A DNA stretch of 8,946 nt from Prevotellaceae bacterium (GTDB taxonomy: Bacteria > Bacteroidota > Bacteroidia > Bacteroidales > UBA932), in NCBI GenBank assembly GCA_031273285.1, contig JAISSE010000330.1, forward strand, positions 1-8,946, written 5' to 3'. The notes under the pieces are model-generated. The model did no database searches. It saw nothing but the letters and a program-made list of their open reading frames with translations, and was not told the origin of the DNA. Made by a program: the position numbers and the translations under genes. Shown in pieces: positions 1 to 5,601 of the stretch. Numbering within the stretch: the first letter of the stretch is position 1; every line of letters starts with the position of its first letter.

Positions 1-1
1 G

Positions 2-109
2 CTGGGAGTGTTTTTTCACGGTCGTGCCGGCGACAAAGCCTGCCGAAAATATGGCTGCGAAAGTATGAACAGTAATGATTTGCTCGAATTTATGATCATC
101 GAATCCTGA
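2..109 (+). CDS. nnrD: C-terminal fragment of ADP-dependent NAD(P)H-hydrate dehydratase (YjeF C-terminal domain)
   Basis: This is the 3' end of a gene that starts before the window. It reads open from base 2 for 35 codons to a TGA at 107-109. The visible tail contains GVFFHGRAGDKA followed about 15 residues later by SNDLLEF. That pattern, a GVxxHGxAGD motif and then a short (A/S)xDLIE helix at the very C-terminus, is typical of the ribokinase-like domain that repairs hydrated NADH/NADPH using ADP or ATP. In many bacteria this domain is fused to the NnrE epimerase; whether that holds here cannot be seen. The A of the stop codon is also the first base of the repeat tract that follows. The call rests on a short stretch, so it is probable rather than certain. 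Confidence 0.72.
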   Translation: MGVFFHGRAGDKACRKYGCESMNSNDLLEFMIIES

Positions 110-218
110 TCCGCGAATATTTTTTTTTATCCGCGAATATTTTTTTATCCACGAATTACACGAATGTCACGAATTTTATCCACGAATTTGTACGAATTTA
201 TTACGAATTTCACGAATT
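109..218. repeat. Imperfect ATCC(G/A)CGAAT / ACGAATT interspersed repeat tract
   Basis: Two near-identical units, ATCCGCGAAT plus a T-rich tail, lie at 109-128 and 129-146. They are followed by two longer units that start ATCCACGAATT at 147 and 178. The hexamer ACGAAT occurs at 151, 160, 169, 182, 192, 203 and 212, so its spacing is 9, 9, 13, 10, 11 and 9 bp, close to one helical turn. The tract starts at the last base of the nnrD stop codon. It has no coding potential that I can support. The same ACGAAT core appears in the AACGAAT heptamers after pstC, which hints that the two repeat families are related. Confidence 0.8.
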
Positions 219-240
219 AAAAAATCCTTCGGATTTTTTT
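219..240 (+). terminator. Intrinsic terminator-like hairpin
   Basis: A perfect 9-bp stem (six A-T pairs, then T-A and two C-G pairs) closes a TTC loop, and the 3' arm ends in seven Ts. The stem starts with an A-tract, so the hairpin could stop transcription from either side. It lies about 110 bp beyond the nnrD stop codon and is the best candidate for the end of that transcript. The stem is AT-rich, so its strength is uncertain. Confidence 0.5.
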
Positions 241-250
241 GCTTCGCGCT

Positions 251-306
251 GTTCACTGTTCGCTGTTCACTGTTCACTGTTCACTGTTCACTATTCATTA
301 TTCACT
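251..306. repeat. Heptamer tandem array 1 (8 units, TTCACT type)
   Basis: Eight consecutive 7-bp units in exact register: GTTCACT, GTTCGCT, four times GTTCACT, ATTCATT and ATTCACT. The array is separated from the second upstream block by about 42 bp of unrelated sequence. On the + strand the unit has no stop codon in any frame. The orientation matches the array in front of the arabinofuranosidase gene and is opposite to the array behind pstC. Confidence 0.9.
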
Positions 307-348
307 GTATTCGTCCTGTGAAATATCCTAATATCAGCATCAGCCGAC

Positions 349-425
349 CTTCACTGCTCACTGTTCACTATTCACTGTTCACTGTTCACTATTCACTGTT
401 CACTGTTCACTATTCACTATTCACT
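349..425. repeat. Heptamer tandem array 2 (11 units, TTCACT type)
   Basis: Eleven 7-bp units in strict register: CTTCACT, GCTCACT, then GTTCACT and ATTCACT mixed. Three times the order includes one or two G-type units followed by an A-type unit, so much of the block has a 21-bp superperiod. The array ends just before the candidate PHO box and promoter of pstS, 88 bp ahead of the pstS start codon. Confidence 0.9.
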
Positions 426-427
426 GT

Positions 428-471
428 TTTAACATTATTGTAACAATATCGTTTGCGCTCTGTAACAATCA
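428..471 (+). promoter_or_regulatory. Candidate PHO-box-like direct repeats upstream of pstS
   Basis: Two adjacent 11-bp direct repeats at 428-438 (TTTAACATTAT) and 439-449 (TGTAACAATAT) agree at 9 of 11 positions. A third copy at 461-471 (TGTAACAATCA) is 22 bp from the second, so it stays in the same 11-bp phase. PhoB-type regulators bind tandem 11-bp direct repeats, and the next gene is a phosphate-binding protein, so a phosphate-starvation operator is plausible. The exact bases do not match the E. coli consensus, and I do not know the Bacteroidetes consensus, so the assignment is an inference from spacing and context. Confidence 0.4.
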
Positions 472-484
472 GGGGTTACCTTTG
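452..484 (+). promoter_or_regulatory. Bacteroidetes-type promoter of pstSC
   Basis: TACCTTTG at 477-484 matches the -7 consensus TAnnTTTG. TTTG at 452-455, 21 bp upstream, fits the -33 element. Transcription would begin around 490, leaving a leader of about 20 nt before the pstS ATG at 513. The third PHO-box-like repeat lies between the two promoter elements, which would let a bound regulator touch RNA polymerase directly. Confidence 0.65.
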
Positions 485-512
485 TGCCGGATTTATTAAA
501 ATTTAGACAGAA

Positions 513-1328
513 ATGAAAAATGTATTTGTTGTATTAATGTTGCTGTTAAACATGTTACCGTATGTCAAGGCTCAGAAAATCAAAGGTTCGGATACCATGT
601 TGCCCTTATCCCAAAAGGAGGCTGAAAGTTATATGAAAGTTAATCCTTCGGCAACAGTAACCGTTACCGGCGGCGGCAGCGGAGTAGGCATATCGGCGCT
701 GCTCGAAGGGACGACCGACATTGCGCAGTCGTCGCGTAAAATCAAGTTCGACGAAAAGCGGAAACTGCAGGCGGGCGGCAAAACGGTGAAGGAAGTGGTG
801 GCGGCATACGACGCTTTGGCGGTGATAGTCAACCCTGACAATAAAATCGCCGGTCTTACCCGCGAACAGCTGGAAGGCATTTTCACCGGCAAAATCAAAA
901 ACTGGAAGGAGGTCGGCGGCGACGATTTGCAGATAATCCCGTATTCGCGCGAAACATCTTCGGGGACTTACGAGTTTTTCAAGGAGAGTGTTCTGAAAAA
1001 CAAAAACTACAAGAACGGGATTATGAGCATGCCCGCCACAGGCGCCATCATTCAGTCGGTCAGCCAGACCGCGGGAGCGATAAGCTATGTGGGTCTGGCA
1101 TATCTGAACGGGAATGTCAAGGCGGTCGGCATATCGTACGACGGAGGCAAAACGTTTGTCGAACCTTCCGTAAAAACGACAAAGGACGGCACATATCCGG
1201 TTGTCCGTCCGTTACTGTACTATTATGTAGCCGCATCGGAAAACAAAGTGAAATCCTTTATCGACTATGTACTGTCGGAAGAGGGGCAAAAAAATGTGTC
1301 GGACATAGGATTTATTACTTTGAAATAA
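513..1328 (+). CDS. pstS: Phosphate ABC transporter periplasmic substrate-binding protein (PstS family)
   Basis: This is the periplasmic phosphate receptor of the high-affinity Pst uptake system, which delivers phosphate to the PstC/PstA permease. Residues 1-20 are a signal peptide ending in VKA before Q21, with no lipobox cysteine. The mature protein opens with KGSDTM (residues 24-29). GGGSG follows at 53-57, and SRETSSGT at 145-152 is the second-lobe anion-binding loop, equivalent to the SGT loop of classical PstS. Between them are VNPDNK and the LEGIFTGKIKNW helix, both typical of PstS-like proteins (PBP-like domain). At 271 residues it is of normal length for the short Bacteroidetes form. 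It is preceded by a clear TAnnTTTG promoter and a possible PHO box. It is followed after 5 bp by pstC, so the two are surely co-transcribed. The ATG start gives an intact signal peptide. Confidence 0.93.
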   Translation: MKNVFVVLMLLLNMLPYVKAQKIKGSDTMLPLSQKEAESYMKVNPSATVTVTGGGSGVGISALLEGTTDIAQSSRKIKFDEKRKLQAGGKTVKEVVAAYDALAVIVNPDNKIAGLTREQLEGIFTGKIKNWKEVGGDDLQIIPYSRETSSGTYEFFKESVLKNKNYKNGIMSMPATGAIIQSVSQTAGAISYVGLAYLNGNVKAVGISYDGGKTFVEPSVKTTKDGTYPVVRPLLYYYVAASENKVKSFIDYVLSEEGQKNVSDIGFITLK

Positions 1329-1333
1329 ACGGC

Positions 1334-2545
1334 ATGAGGAAATTATTCGGACGAATCGGCGAACGTGCTGCGGAGGGTCTGTTCGCGCTGTGCGGCAGCA
1401 TGACGAGCATAATGATTCTGCTGATTGTCGTTTTTCTGTTCAGGGAAGGACTGGGTTTGTTCCGAAGCCCCGAAATAGAAAATGGATACGCACTGTGCAT
1501 ACATGCTTCGAATCCCGTCGAGAGATTGTCCCCGCAATCCGTAAAATCCGTTTTCGACGGCGAAATTACCGACTGGCAGGAGCTGGGAGGTAAAAACGGG
1601 GAAATCATGCCGTTTCGCTTCGACGAAATATTTTCGCTTTATTCCGAAGAAGAACTTGGCGCCGACTATTCGCTGCTTTCCGTCAAACTGGGCGAAGTCA
1701 TCGAACGCAATCGCGGTATCATTGCATTTCTTCCCGAACAGTATCTGCCTTCGAACAATATGTCCGTCAGGATATTACCCGTCGAAAACATAGCGCCGTC
1801 CGATTTTTTCGGCGGAACGGAATGGATGCCGACCGTTACCCCCGCTCCGCAGTTCGGAGTAATACCTCTGGTACTCGGCACGTTATTGGTCAGTATTTTT
1901 GCCATACTCATCGCTCTGCCGCCGGGGCTGGGCGTCGCCATCTACATGTCGGAACTTGCCGACGAACGGGTCAGGAAATTACTGAAGCCGGCAATCGAAC
2001 TGCTGGCGGGTATTCCGTCGGTGGTATACGGTTTTTTCGGACTGGCGGTCATCGTGCCGTTAATCCGGAAAATATTGCATCTGCCCGTAGGGGAAACCGC
2101 TCTTGCCGGAAGTCTGATACTGGCTGTCATGGCTTTGCCGACGATTATCACCATTGCCGAAGACGCCATGCGCAACACTCCGAAAGCCATGCGCGAAGCC
2201 AGTCTGGCGCTTGGTGCAACACACTGGCAGACAATATACAGGGTGATTATTCCGTATGCGGCGTCGGGTATCAGCGCAGCCGTTGTGCTGGGCATCGGAC
2301 GGGCTATCGGCGAAACAATGGCGGTACTGATGGTAACGGGCAATGCCGCCGTAATACCTCATTCGCTGTTCGAATCCGTCCGGACTATCCCCGCAACAAT
2401 CGCCGCCGAACTCGGCGAAGCGCCGTCCGGAGGTACTCACTACAGATCGCTGTTTTTGCTCGGCTGTATCCTGTTCGTTATTACTCTTACGGTCAGCGTC
2501 TCGGCAGAAATAATCTCGAAAAAACGGCACGACAGCGGGCAGTGA
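1334..2545 (+). CDS. pstC: Phosphate ABC transporter permease PstC with a PstS-like periplasmic insert
   Basis: This is one of the two inner-membrane permease subunits of the Pst importer. The protein has 403 residues, about 80-100 more than classical PstC. TM1 is at about 22-42. Further membrane segments lie near 175-205, 222-245, 255-277, 308-336 and 373-393. The cytoplasmic EAA loop that contacts the ATPase PstB is at 288-307 (EASLALGATHWQTIYRVIIP). Between TM1 and TM2, residues 51-155 form an extra periplasmic domain. It aligns by eye with residues 105-205 of the neighbouring PstS: LSPQSVKSVFDGEITDW against LTREQLEGIFTGKIKNW, then LGG against VGG and IMPF against IIPY. The phosphate-binding SRETSSGT loop is not conserved there. 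The start is 5 bp after the pstS stop. The TGA stop lies inside the first unit of the downstream heptamer array. No pstA or pstB follows within the window. Confidence 0.92.
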   Translation: MRKLFGRIGERAAEGLFALCGSMTSIMILLIVVFLFREGLGLFRSPEIENGYALCIHASNPVERLSPQSVKSVFDGEITDWQELGGKNGEIMPFRFDEIFSLYSEEELGADYSLLSVKLGEVIERNRGIIAFLPEQYLPSNNMSVRILPVENIAPSDFFGGTEWMPTVTPAPQFGVIPLVLGTLLVSIFAILIALPPGLGVAIYMSELADERVRKLLKPAIELLAGIPSVVYGFFGLAVIVPLIRKILHLPVGETALAGSLILAVMALPTIITIAEDAMRNTPKAMREASLALGATHWQTIYRVIIPYAASGISAAVVLGIGRAIGETMAVLMVTGNAAVIPHSLFESVRTIPATIAAELGEAPSGGTHYRSLFLLGCILFVITLTVSVSAEIISKKRHDSGQ

Positions 2546-2680
2546 TTAGTGAATAACGATTAGTGATTAGTGAATAACGAATAGTGATTAGTGAATAACG
2601 AATAGTGATTAGTGAATAACGATTAGTGAATAGTGAATAACGAATAGTGATTAGTGAATAACGAATAGTGAATAACGAAT
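2541..2680. repeat. Heptamer tandem array 3 (exactly 20 units, AGTGAAT type)
   Basis: 140 bp made of 20 heptamers without a single slip. Only four variants occur: AGTGATT (a), AGTGAAT (b), AACGATT (c) and AACGAAT (d). Their order is abc abd abd abc b bd abd bd, so most of the block is a 21-bp repeat. Positions 2-3 switch together between GT and AC, and position 6 switches between A and T. On the + strand the array places TGA, TAG and TAA stops in every frame. On the - strand it is fully open, which creates a spurious 66-codon reading frame. The first unit overlaps the last Gln codon and the stop codon of pstC. Confidence 0.95.
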
Positions 2681-2835
2681 AGGTATACGGCAAAATCCCG
2701 TAGATAAAAATAGTGATTTGTTATTCACTGTGTTACTATACATTATTCACTGTTCGCTATTCGTTATTCACTGTTCGCTATTCGTTATTCACTATTCGTT
2801 ATTCACTAATCACTAATCGTTATTCACTATTCACT
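2625..2835. repeat. Large inverted repeat: 56-bp arms with one mismatch, 99-bp loop
   Basis: Units 13-20 of array 3 (2625-2680) are the reverse complement of units 6-13 of array 4 (2780-2835). I compared all eight heptamer pairs: seven are identical and one differs by one base (AACGAAT at 2639-2645 against the complement of AATCGTT at 2815-2821), giving 55 of 56 matches. The loop at 2681-2779 holds five further array-4 units and a short nested pair, AGTGATT at 2712 facing ATTCACT at 2723. In RNA this would be a very long hairpin after pstC, and in DNA a potential cruciform. It may end the pstSC transcript or protect its 3' end. Confidence 0.9.
2745..2835. repeat. Heptamer tandem array 4 (13 units, ATTCACT type, inverted relative to array 3)
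   Basis: Thirteen 7-bp units in exact register. The variants are ATTCACT, GTTCGCT, ATTCGTT, AATCACT and AATCGTT. The first six units repeat the triplet ATTCACT, GTTCGCT, ATTCGTT twice, another 21-bp superperiod. GTTCGCT is shared with array 1 far upstream, and the others are complements of array 3 units. The block ends 10 bp before the -7 box of the arabinofuranosidase gene, so its last units occupy the -33 region of that promoter. Confidence 0.93.
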
Positions 2836-2845
2836 AAAAAAAGTG

Positions 2846-2853
2846 TACCTTTG
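2846..2853 (+). promoter_or_regulatory. -7 promoter box of the arabinofuranosidase gene
   Basis: TACCTTTG matches the Bacteroidetes -7 consensus TAnnTTTG and equals the box upstream of pstS, including the following G/C-rich bases. No TTG is present 19-23 bp upstream; that place is filled by the last heptamers of array 4. Transcription would start near 2860. This argues against the in-frame GTG at 2843, which lies upstream of the box, as the translation start. Confidence 0.6.
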
Positions 2854-2878
2854 CGCCTGTTATTTTAAATCGACAGGT

Positions 2879-5347
2879 ATGCGTAAAACAGAAAATACTT
2901 TAATGTCCTGTAATAAAATGTCGGCAGGCATGATTGTCGGATTGCTGCTGTTTCTTTGTTCATGCAGTCAAAAAGAATCCGGCATCACCATATATGTGGA
3001 TGCTTCACAGGAGGAAACCGAAATCACCCCATGGTTATACGGAGCATGTATAGAGGACGTAAATCATGAGATTTACGGAGGTCTTTACGACCAGAGGATT
3101 TTCGGAGAAAGTTTTGAAGAACCCGTTCCAAATCCTGTATTCGATGATTTTTCGGTATATGAGGGAGTTTGGGAAAGCGGCAGCATGAATGAAGTCTCGG
3201 TACGGGCTTGTCCGGGAGGCAAACTGGTATATGATTCGATTAATATTTCCTGCGGTTCGGTTGAGGTTGAGATGAAATTCGAGAGAGGGCGCGGCGATAA
3301 TGCCGGATTGTTGATTTGCGTCGCAAAGCCCGGTAAGGGCGCCGACAACTTCTACGGCTATGAAATAAGCCTTGCCGCCGACGGTTCCAGACTGATTTTC
3401 GCCGCACACAGGAACAGTTTCGAACCTGTGGCAAATATTCCCGTCAGCTGTAATGCTGCGGAATGGAACTGTCTGAAAGCCGTAATGGACAGCGGCAAAA
3501 TCGAATTGTTTCTCAATGGCGGGAGTGTCTTCACATTCAATAACAACGACACCGCTATGGCAAAAGGAAAAATTGCCCTGCGCACATGGAATTCGCATGT
3601 GAAATTTCGCAACCTGAAGATTGCGCAAGACACGCTTTCCCGTACAATTGCATTTAAAACACAGCCGACTGTTTCCGTAAGCAGTCAATGGAAGCCTATA
3701 ATTACGGGGAATCCGAACGCCGTTTTTGATTTGGATACAAAAACAGCCTTCAACGGGCAGAACTCACAGACAATACAATTCGTTTCCGGCGTCGGCGTTG
3801 TGGGAATAAGCAATGCCGGGCTGAACAGTTGGGGTATTGCCGTCGGAAACGGACAAACGTTTCGGGGAAGATTATACTTGAAAAGTCCGTACCTTGAAGG
3901 CAGTGTGAAAGTTGCTTTGCAAAGCGCCGACGGTCGAAAAGAATACGCGATGCGGGAAATAAACAATGTCTCCGGCAGTTGGGAAAAATATTCGTTCGAA
4001 TTAACATCGAATACGGATGATGACAAAGCCCGTTTTGCCGTATATATAACAGATCCGGGTAACCTCCGGATAGATCAGGTAACGCTTGAAACAACCGGAG
4101 ATTGGCGGTTCGAAGAGCTGCCGTGCCGGGGCGACATCGGGCAAGCCATGGTAAATCAGGGTTTGACGTTTTTGAGATACGGCGGCACCATGATCAATGC
4201 TCCGGAATACCGTTTTAAAAAGATGATCGGCGACCCCGACAGACGTCCTCCATACAGAGGACACTGGTATCCTTATTCTACCAACGGATTCGGCATCGAA
4301 GACTTTCTTGAATTTTGCGAAGCTGCCGGCTTCACCGCTTCATTTGCAATCAACATCGAGGAATCGCCCGAAGATGCTGCCGACATGATAGAATATCTGA
4401 ACGGGTCCGTTACCTCGGAGTGGGGAAAGAAACGGGCGGAAAACGGTCATCCCGAACCGTATAATGTCAAATATATCGGAATCGGCAATGAAGAAGTTCT
4501 TTTCAACGGCGACAGAGCCGACGAATATGATCACTACATCGAACGATTCAAGCTGTTACACGACGCCATCAAGGGGAAAGACTCGTCCGTATCACTGGTG
4601 AATACCGCATGGTGGCGCCCGGAGTCGCCCAATATTGAAAAGGTATTCAAGGCATTGGACGGGAAAGCCGACTATTGGGACTATCACCCCTGGGCAGATC
4701 AGCTTGCAAGCGGCAAAGAGGTGGAAGCCGAACTGCGGAAAATGAAGGAACTGTTCCTCCGCTGGAATCCCAATACAACAATGAAATGCGCTATTTTCGA
4801 AGAAAACGGAAACACGCACAACATGCAGCGCACACTCGGACATGTAACCTTGCAGAATGCCGTGCGCAGAATGGGCGATTTCGTTTTGACCTCATGCGCC
4901 GCCAATGCCCTGCAACCTTACGGACAAAACGATAACGGCTGGGATCAGGGACAGATATTTTTTACGCCTTCCCGCGTATGGTGCATGCCTCCCTATTATG
5001 CACAGCAGATGGCTTCCCGATATCATCAACCGGTGCTGGTCGGCAGCATCATGGAACCCGAAACAGAGACATTGGATGTAACGGCTACCCGGAGTCGGGA
5101 CGGCAGTCAACTGGTTCTTCACATTGCAAATACGGGTGAAAAATCCATACCGGCTGTTCTGAACATAAAAGGATTCGGCAACATAAAATCGGCAAAAGCC
5201 GTCTCTCTCGCAGGTGAACCGACAGACACAAATACCCTCGAATATCCCGAAAAAATAATTCCGAAGGAACAGACAATTCGAAATTCGACGAAACAGACAT
5301 ACGAAATTGCACCGTATGCATATACAATACTCGTTTTTACCAAATAA
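2879..5347 (+). CDS. Lipoprotein alpha-L-arabinofuranosidase, GH51 type, with two inserted beta-sandwich modules
   Basis: This enzyme likely removes terminal alpha-L-arabinofuranose from arabinan or arabinoxylan. The 822-residue form starts at ATG 2879, downstream of the promoter box. Starts at 2903 or 2918 are also possible and keep the signal. Residues 18-29 are a lipoprotein signal with lipobox LCSC (Cys29), so the enzyme is membrane-anchored outside the cytoplasm. Residues 36-81 hold the GH51 N-terminal motif (LYGACIEDVNHEIYGGLYDQ). Residues about 88-255 resemble a laminin-G/DUF1080-like fold, and about 265-411 a CBM4-like domain. The catalytic barrel runs from about 425 to 690. Glu538 in IGNEE is the expected acid/base. 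Glu641 or Glu642 in CAIFEENGNTH is the expected nucleophile. NDNGWDQGQIFF near 684 is a family signature. A C-terminal beta-sandwich ends the protein. No SusC/SusD pair is adjacent. Confidence 0.88.
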   Translation: MRKTENTLMSCNKMSAGMIVGLLLFLCSCSQKESGITIYVDASQEETEITPWLYGACIEDVNHEIYGGLYDQRIFGESFEEPVPNPVFDDFSVYEGVWESGSMNEVSVRACPGGKLVYDSINISCGSVEVEMKFERGRGDNAGLLICVAKPGKGADNFYGYEISLAADGSRLIFAAHRNSFEPVANIPVSCNAAEWNCLKAVMDSGKIELFLNGGSVFTFNNNDTAMAKGKIALRTWNSHVKFRNLKIAQDTLSRTIAFKTQPTVSVSSQWKPIITGNPNAVFDLDTKTAFNGQNSQTIQFVSGVGVVGISNAGLNSWGIAVGNGQTFRGRLYLKSPYLEGSVKVALQSADGRKEYAMREINNVSGSWEKYSFELTSNTDDDKARFAVYITDPGNLRIDQVTLETTGDWRFEELPCRGDIGQAMVNQGLTFLRYGGTMINAPEYRFKKMIGDPDRRPPYRGHWYPYSTNGFGIEDFLEFCEAAGFTASFAINIEESPEDAADMIEYLNGSVTSEWGKKRAENGHPEPYNVKYIGIGNEEVLFNGDRADEYDHYIERFKLLHDAIKGKDSSVSLVNTAWWRPESPNIEKVFKALDGKADYWDYHPWADQLASGKEVEAELRKMKELFLRWNPNTTMKCAIFEENGNTHNMQRTLGHVTLQNAVRRMGDFVLTSCAANALQPYGQNDNGWDQGQIFFTPSRVWCMPPYYAQQMASRYHQPVLVGSIMEPETETLDVTATRSRDGSQLVLHIANTGEKSIPAVLNIKGFGNIKSAKAVSLAGEPTDTNTLEYPEKIIPKEQTIRNSTKQTYEIAPYAYTILVFTK

Positions 5348-5423
5348 CAGGGATCGGGAGAAACCCTTTATTGAATTGCAACAATCTGTAAAATACAACT
5401 TTACAAATCGGCAATAATTTTAT

Positions 5424-5454
5424 TTTTGTAAATACTTTATTATTCTTATTTTTG
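5424..5454 (+). promoter_or_regulatory. Promoter of the lolA-tolC-mnmA unit
   Basis: Two TATTTTTG boxes, at 5421-5428 and 5447-5454, both match TAnnTTTG. They are 26 bp apart, so the TTTTG of the first could serve as the -33 element of the second with an 18-bp spacer. Either way the transcript would have an untranslated leader of about 140-165 nt before the start at 5602, long for such an operon. The 254 bp between genes hold no other clear element. A very short ATG frame of 14 codons inside the leader has no support as a gene. Confidence 0.5.
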
Positions 5455-5601
5455 TATGGTTTTTCAGCATCGATTCCGTATCGGGAATATGTTTAATATG
5501 AAGATTATATTAACAGATATGCAGCACATTACGAAAAAATAATATTACGGTCGGAATTGGCACGAAATTTGAGCAAGAGAATGAGAATAAAGATATAGAA
5601 T

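Noticed and set aside
251..425. CRISPR array
   Set aside because: The repeats are 7-bp units directly adjacent, without unique spacers of constant length, and no cas gene is near.
1822..2556. A 244-codon + strand frame inside pstC
   Set aside because: It lies in another frame of pstC, which has clear membrane segments and an EAA loop. The product is Arg/Gly-rich and resembles no protein I know.
2493..2693. A 66-codon - strand frame of repeated YSLITIR-like peptides
   Set aside because: It is the translation of the heptamer array plus the end of pstC read backwards. No promoter or start context supports it as a gene.
2843..2878. Upstream GTG start that would lengthen the arabinofuranosidase by 12 residues
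   Set aside because: The GTG sits just before the TACCTTTG promoter box, so it would not be in the transcript. The extra residues also spoil the lipoprotein signal layout.
3035..3688. A 217-codon - strand frame opposite the arabinofuranosidase gene
   Set aside because: It is fully inside the well-supported GH51 gene and shows no signal, domain or plausible start context.
5350..5372. Terminator after the arabinofuranosidase gene (AGGG paired with CCCT)
   Set aside because: The stem would have only four pairs with a long loop and a poor T-run, too weak to call.
5498..5542. Short 14-codon frame in the leader of lolA as a leader peptide
   Set aside because: It lacks a recognisable attenuator hairpin or codon bias toward one amino acid, and such short frames arise often by chance.
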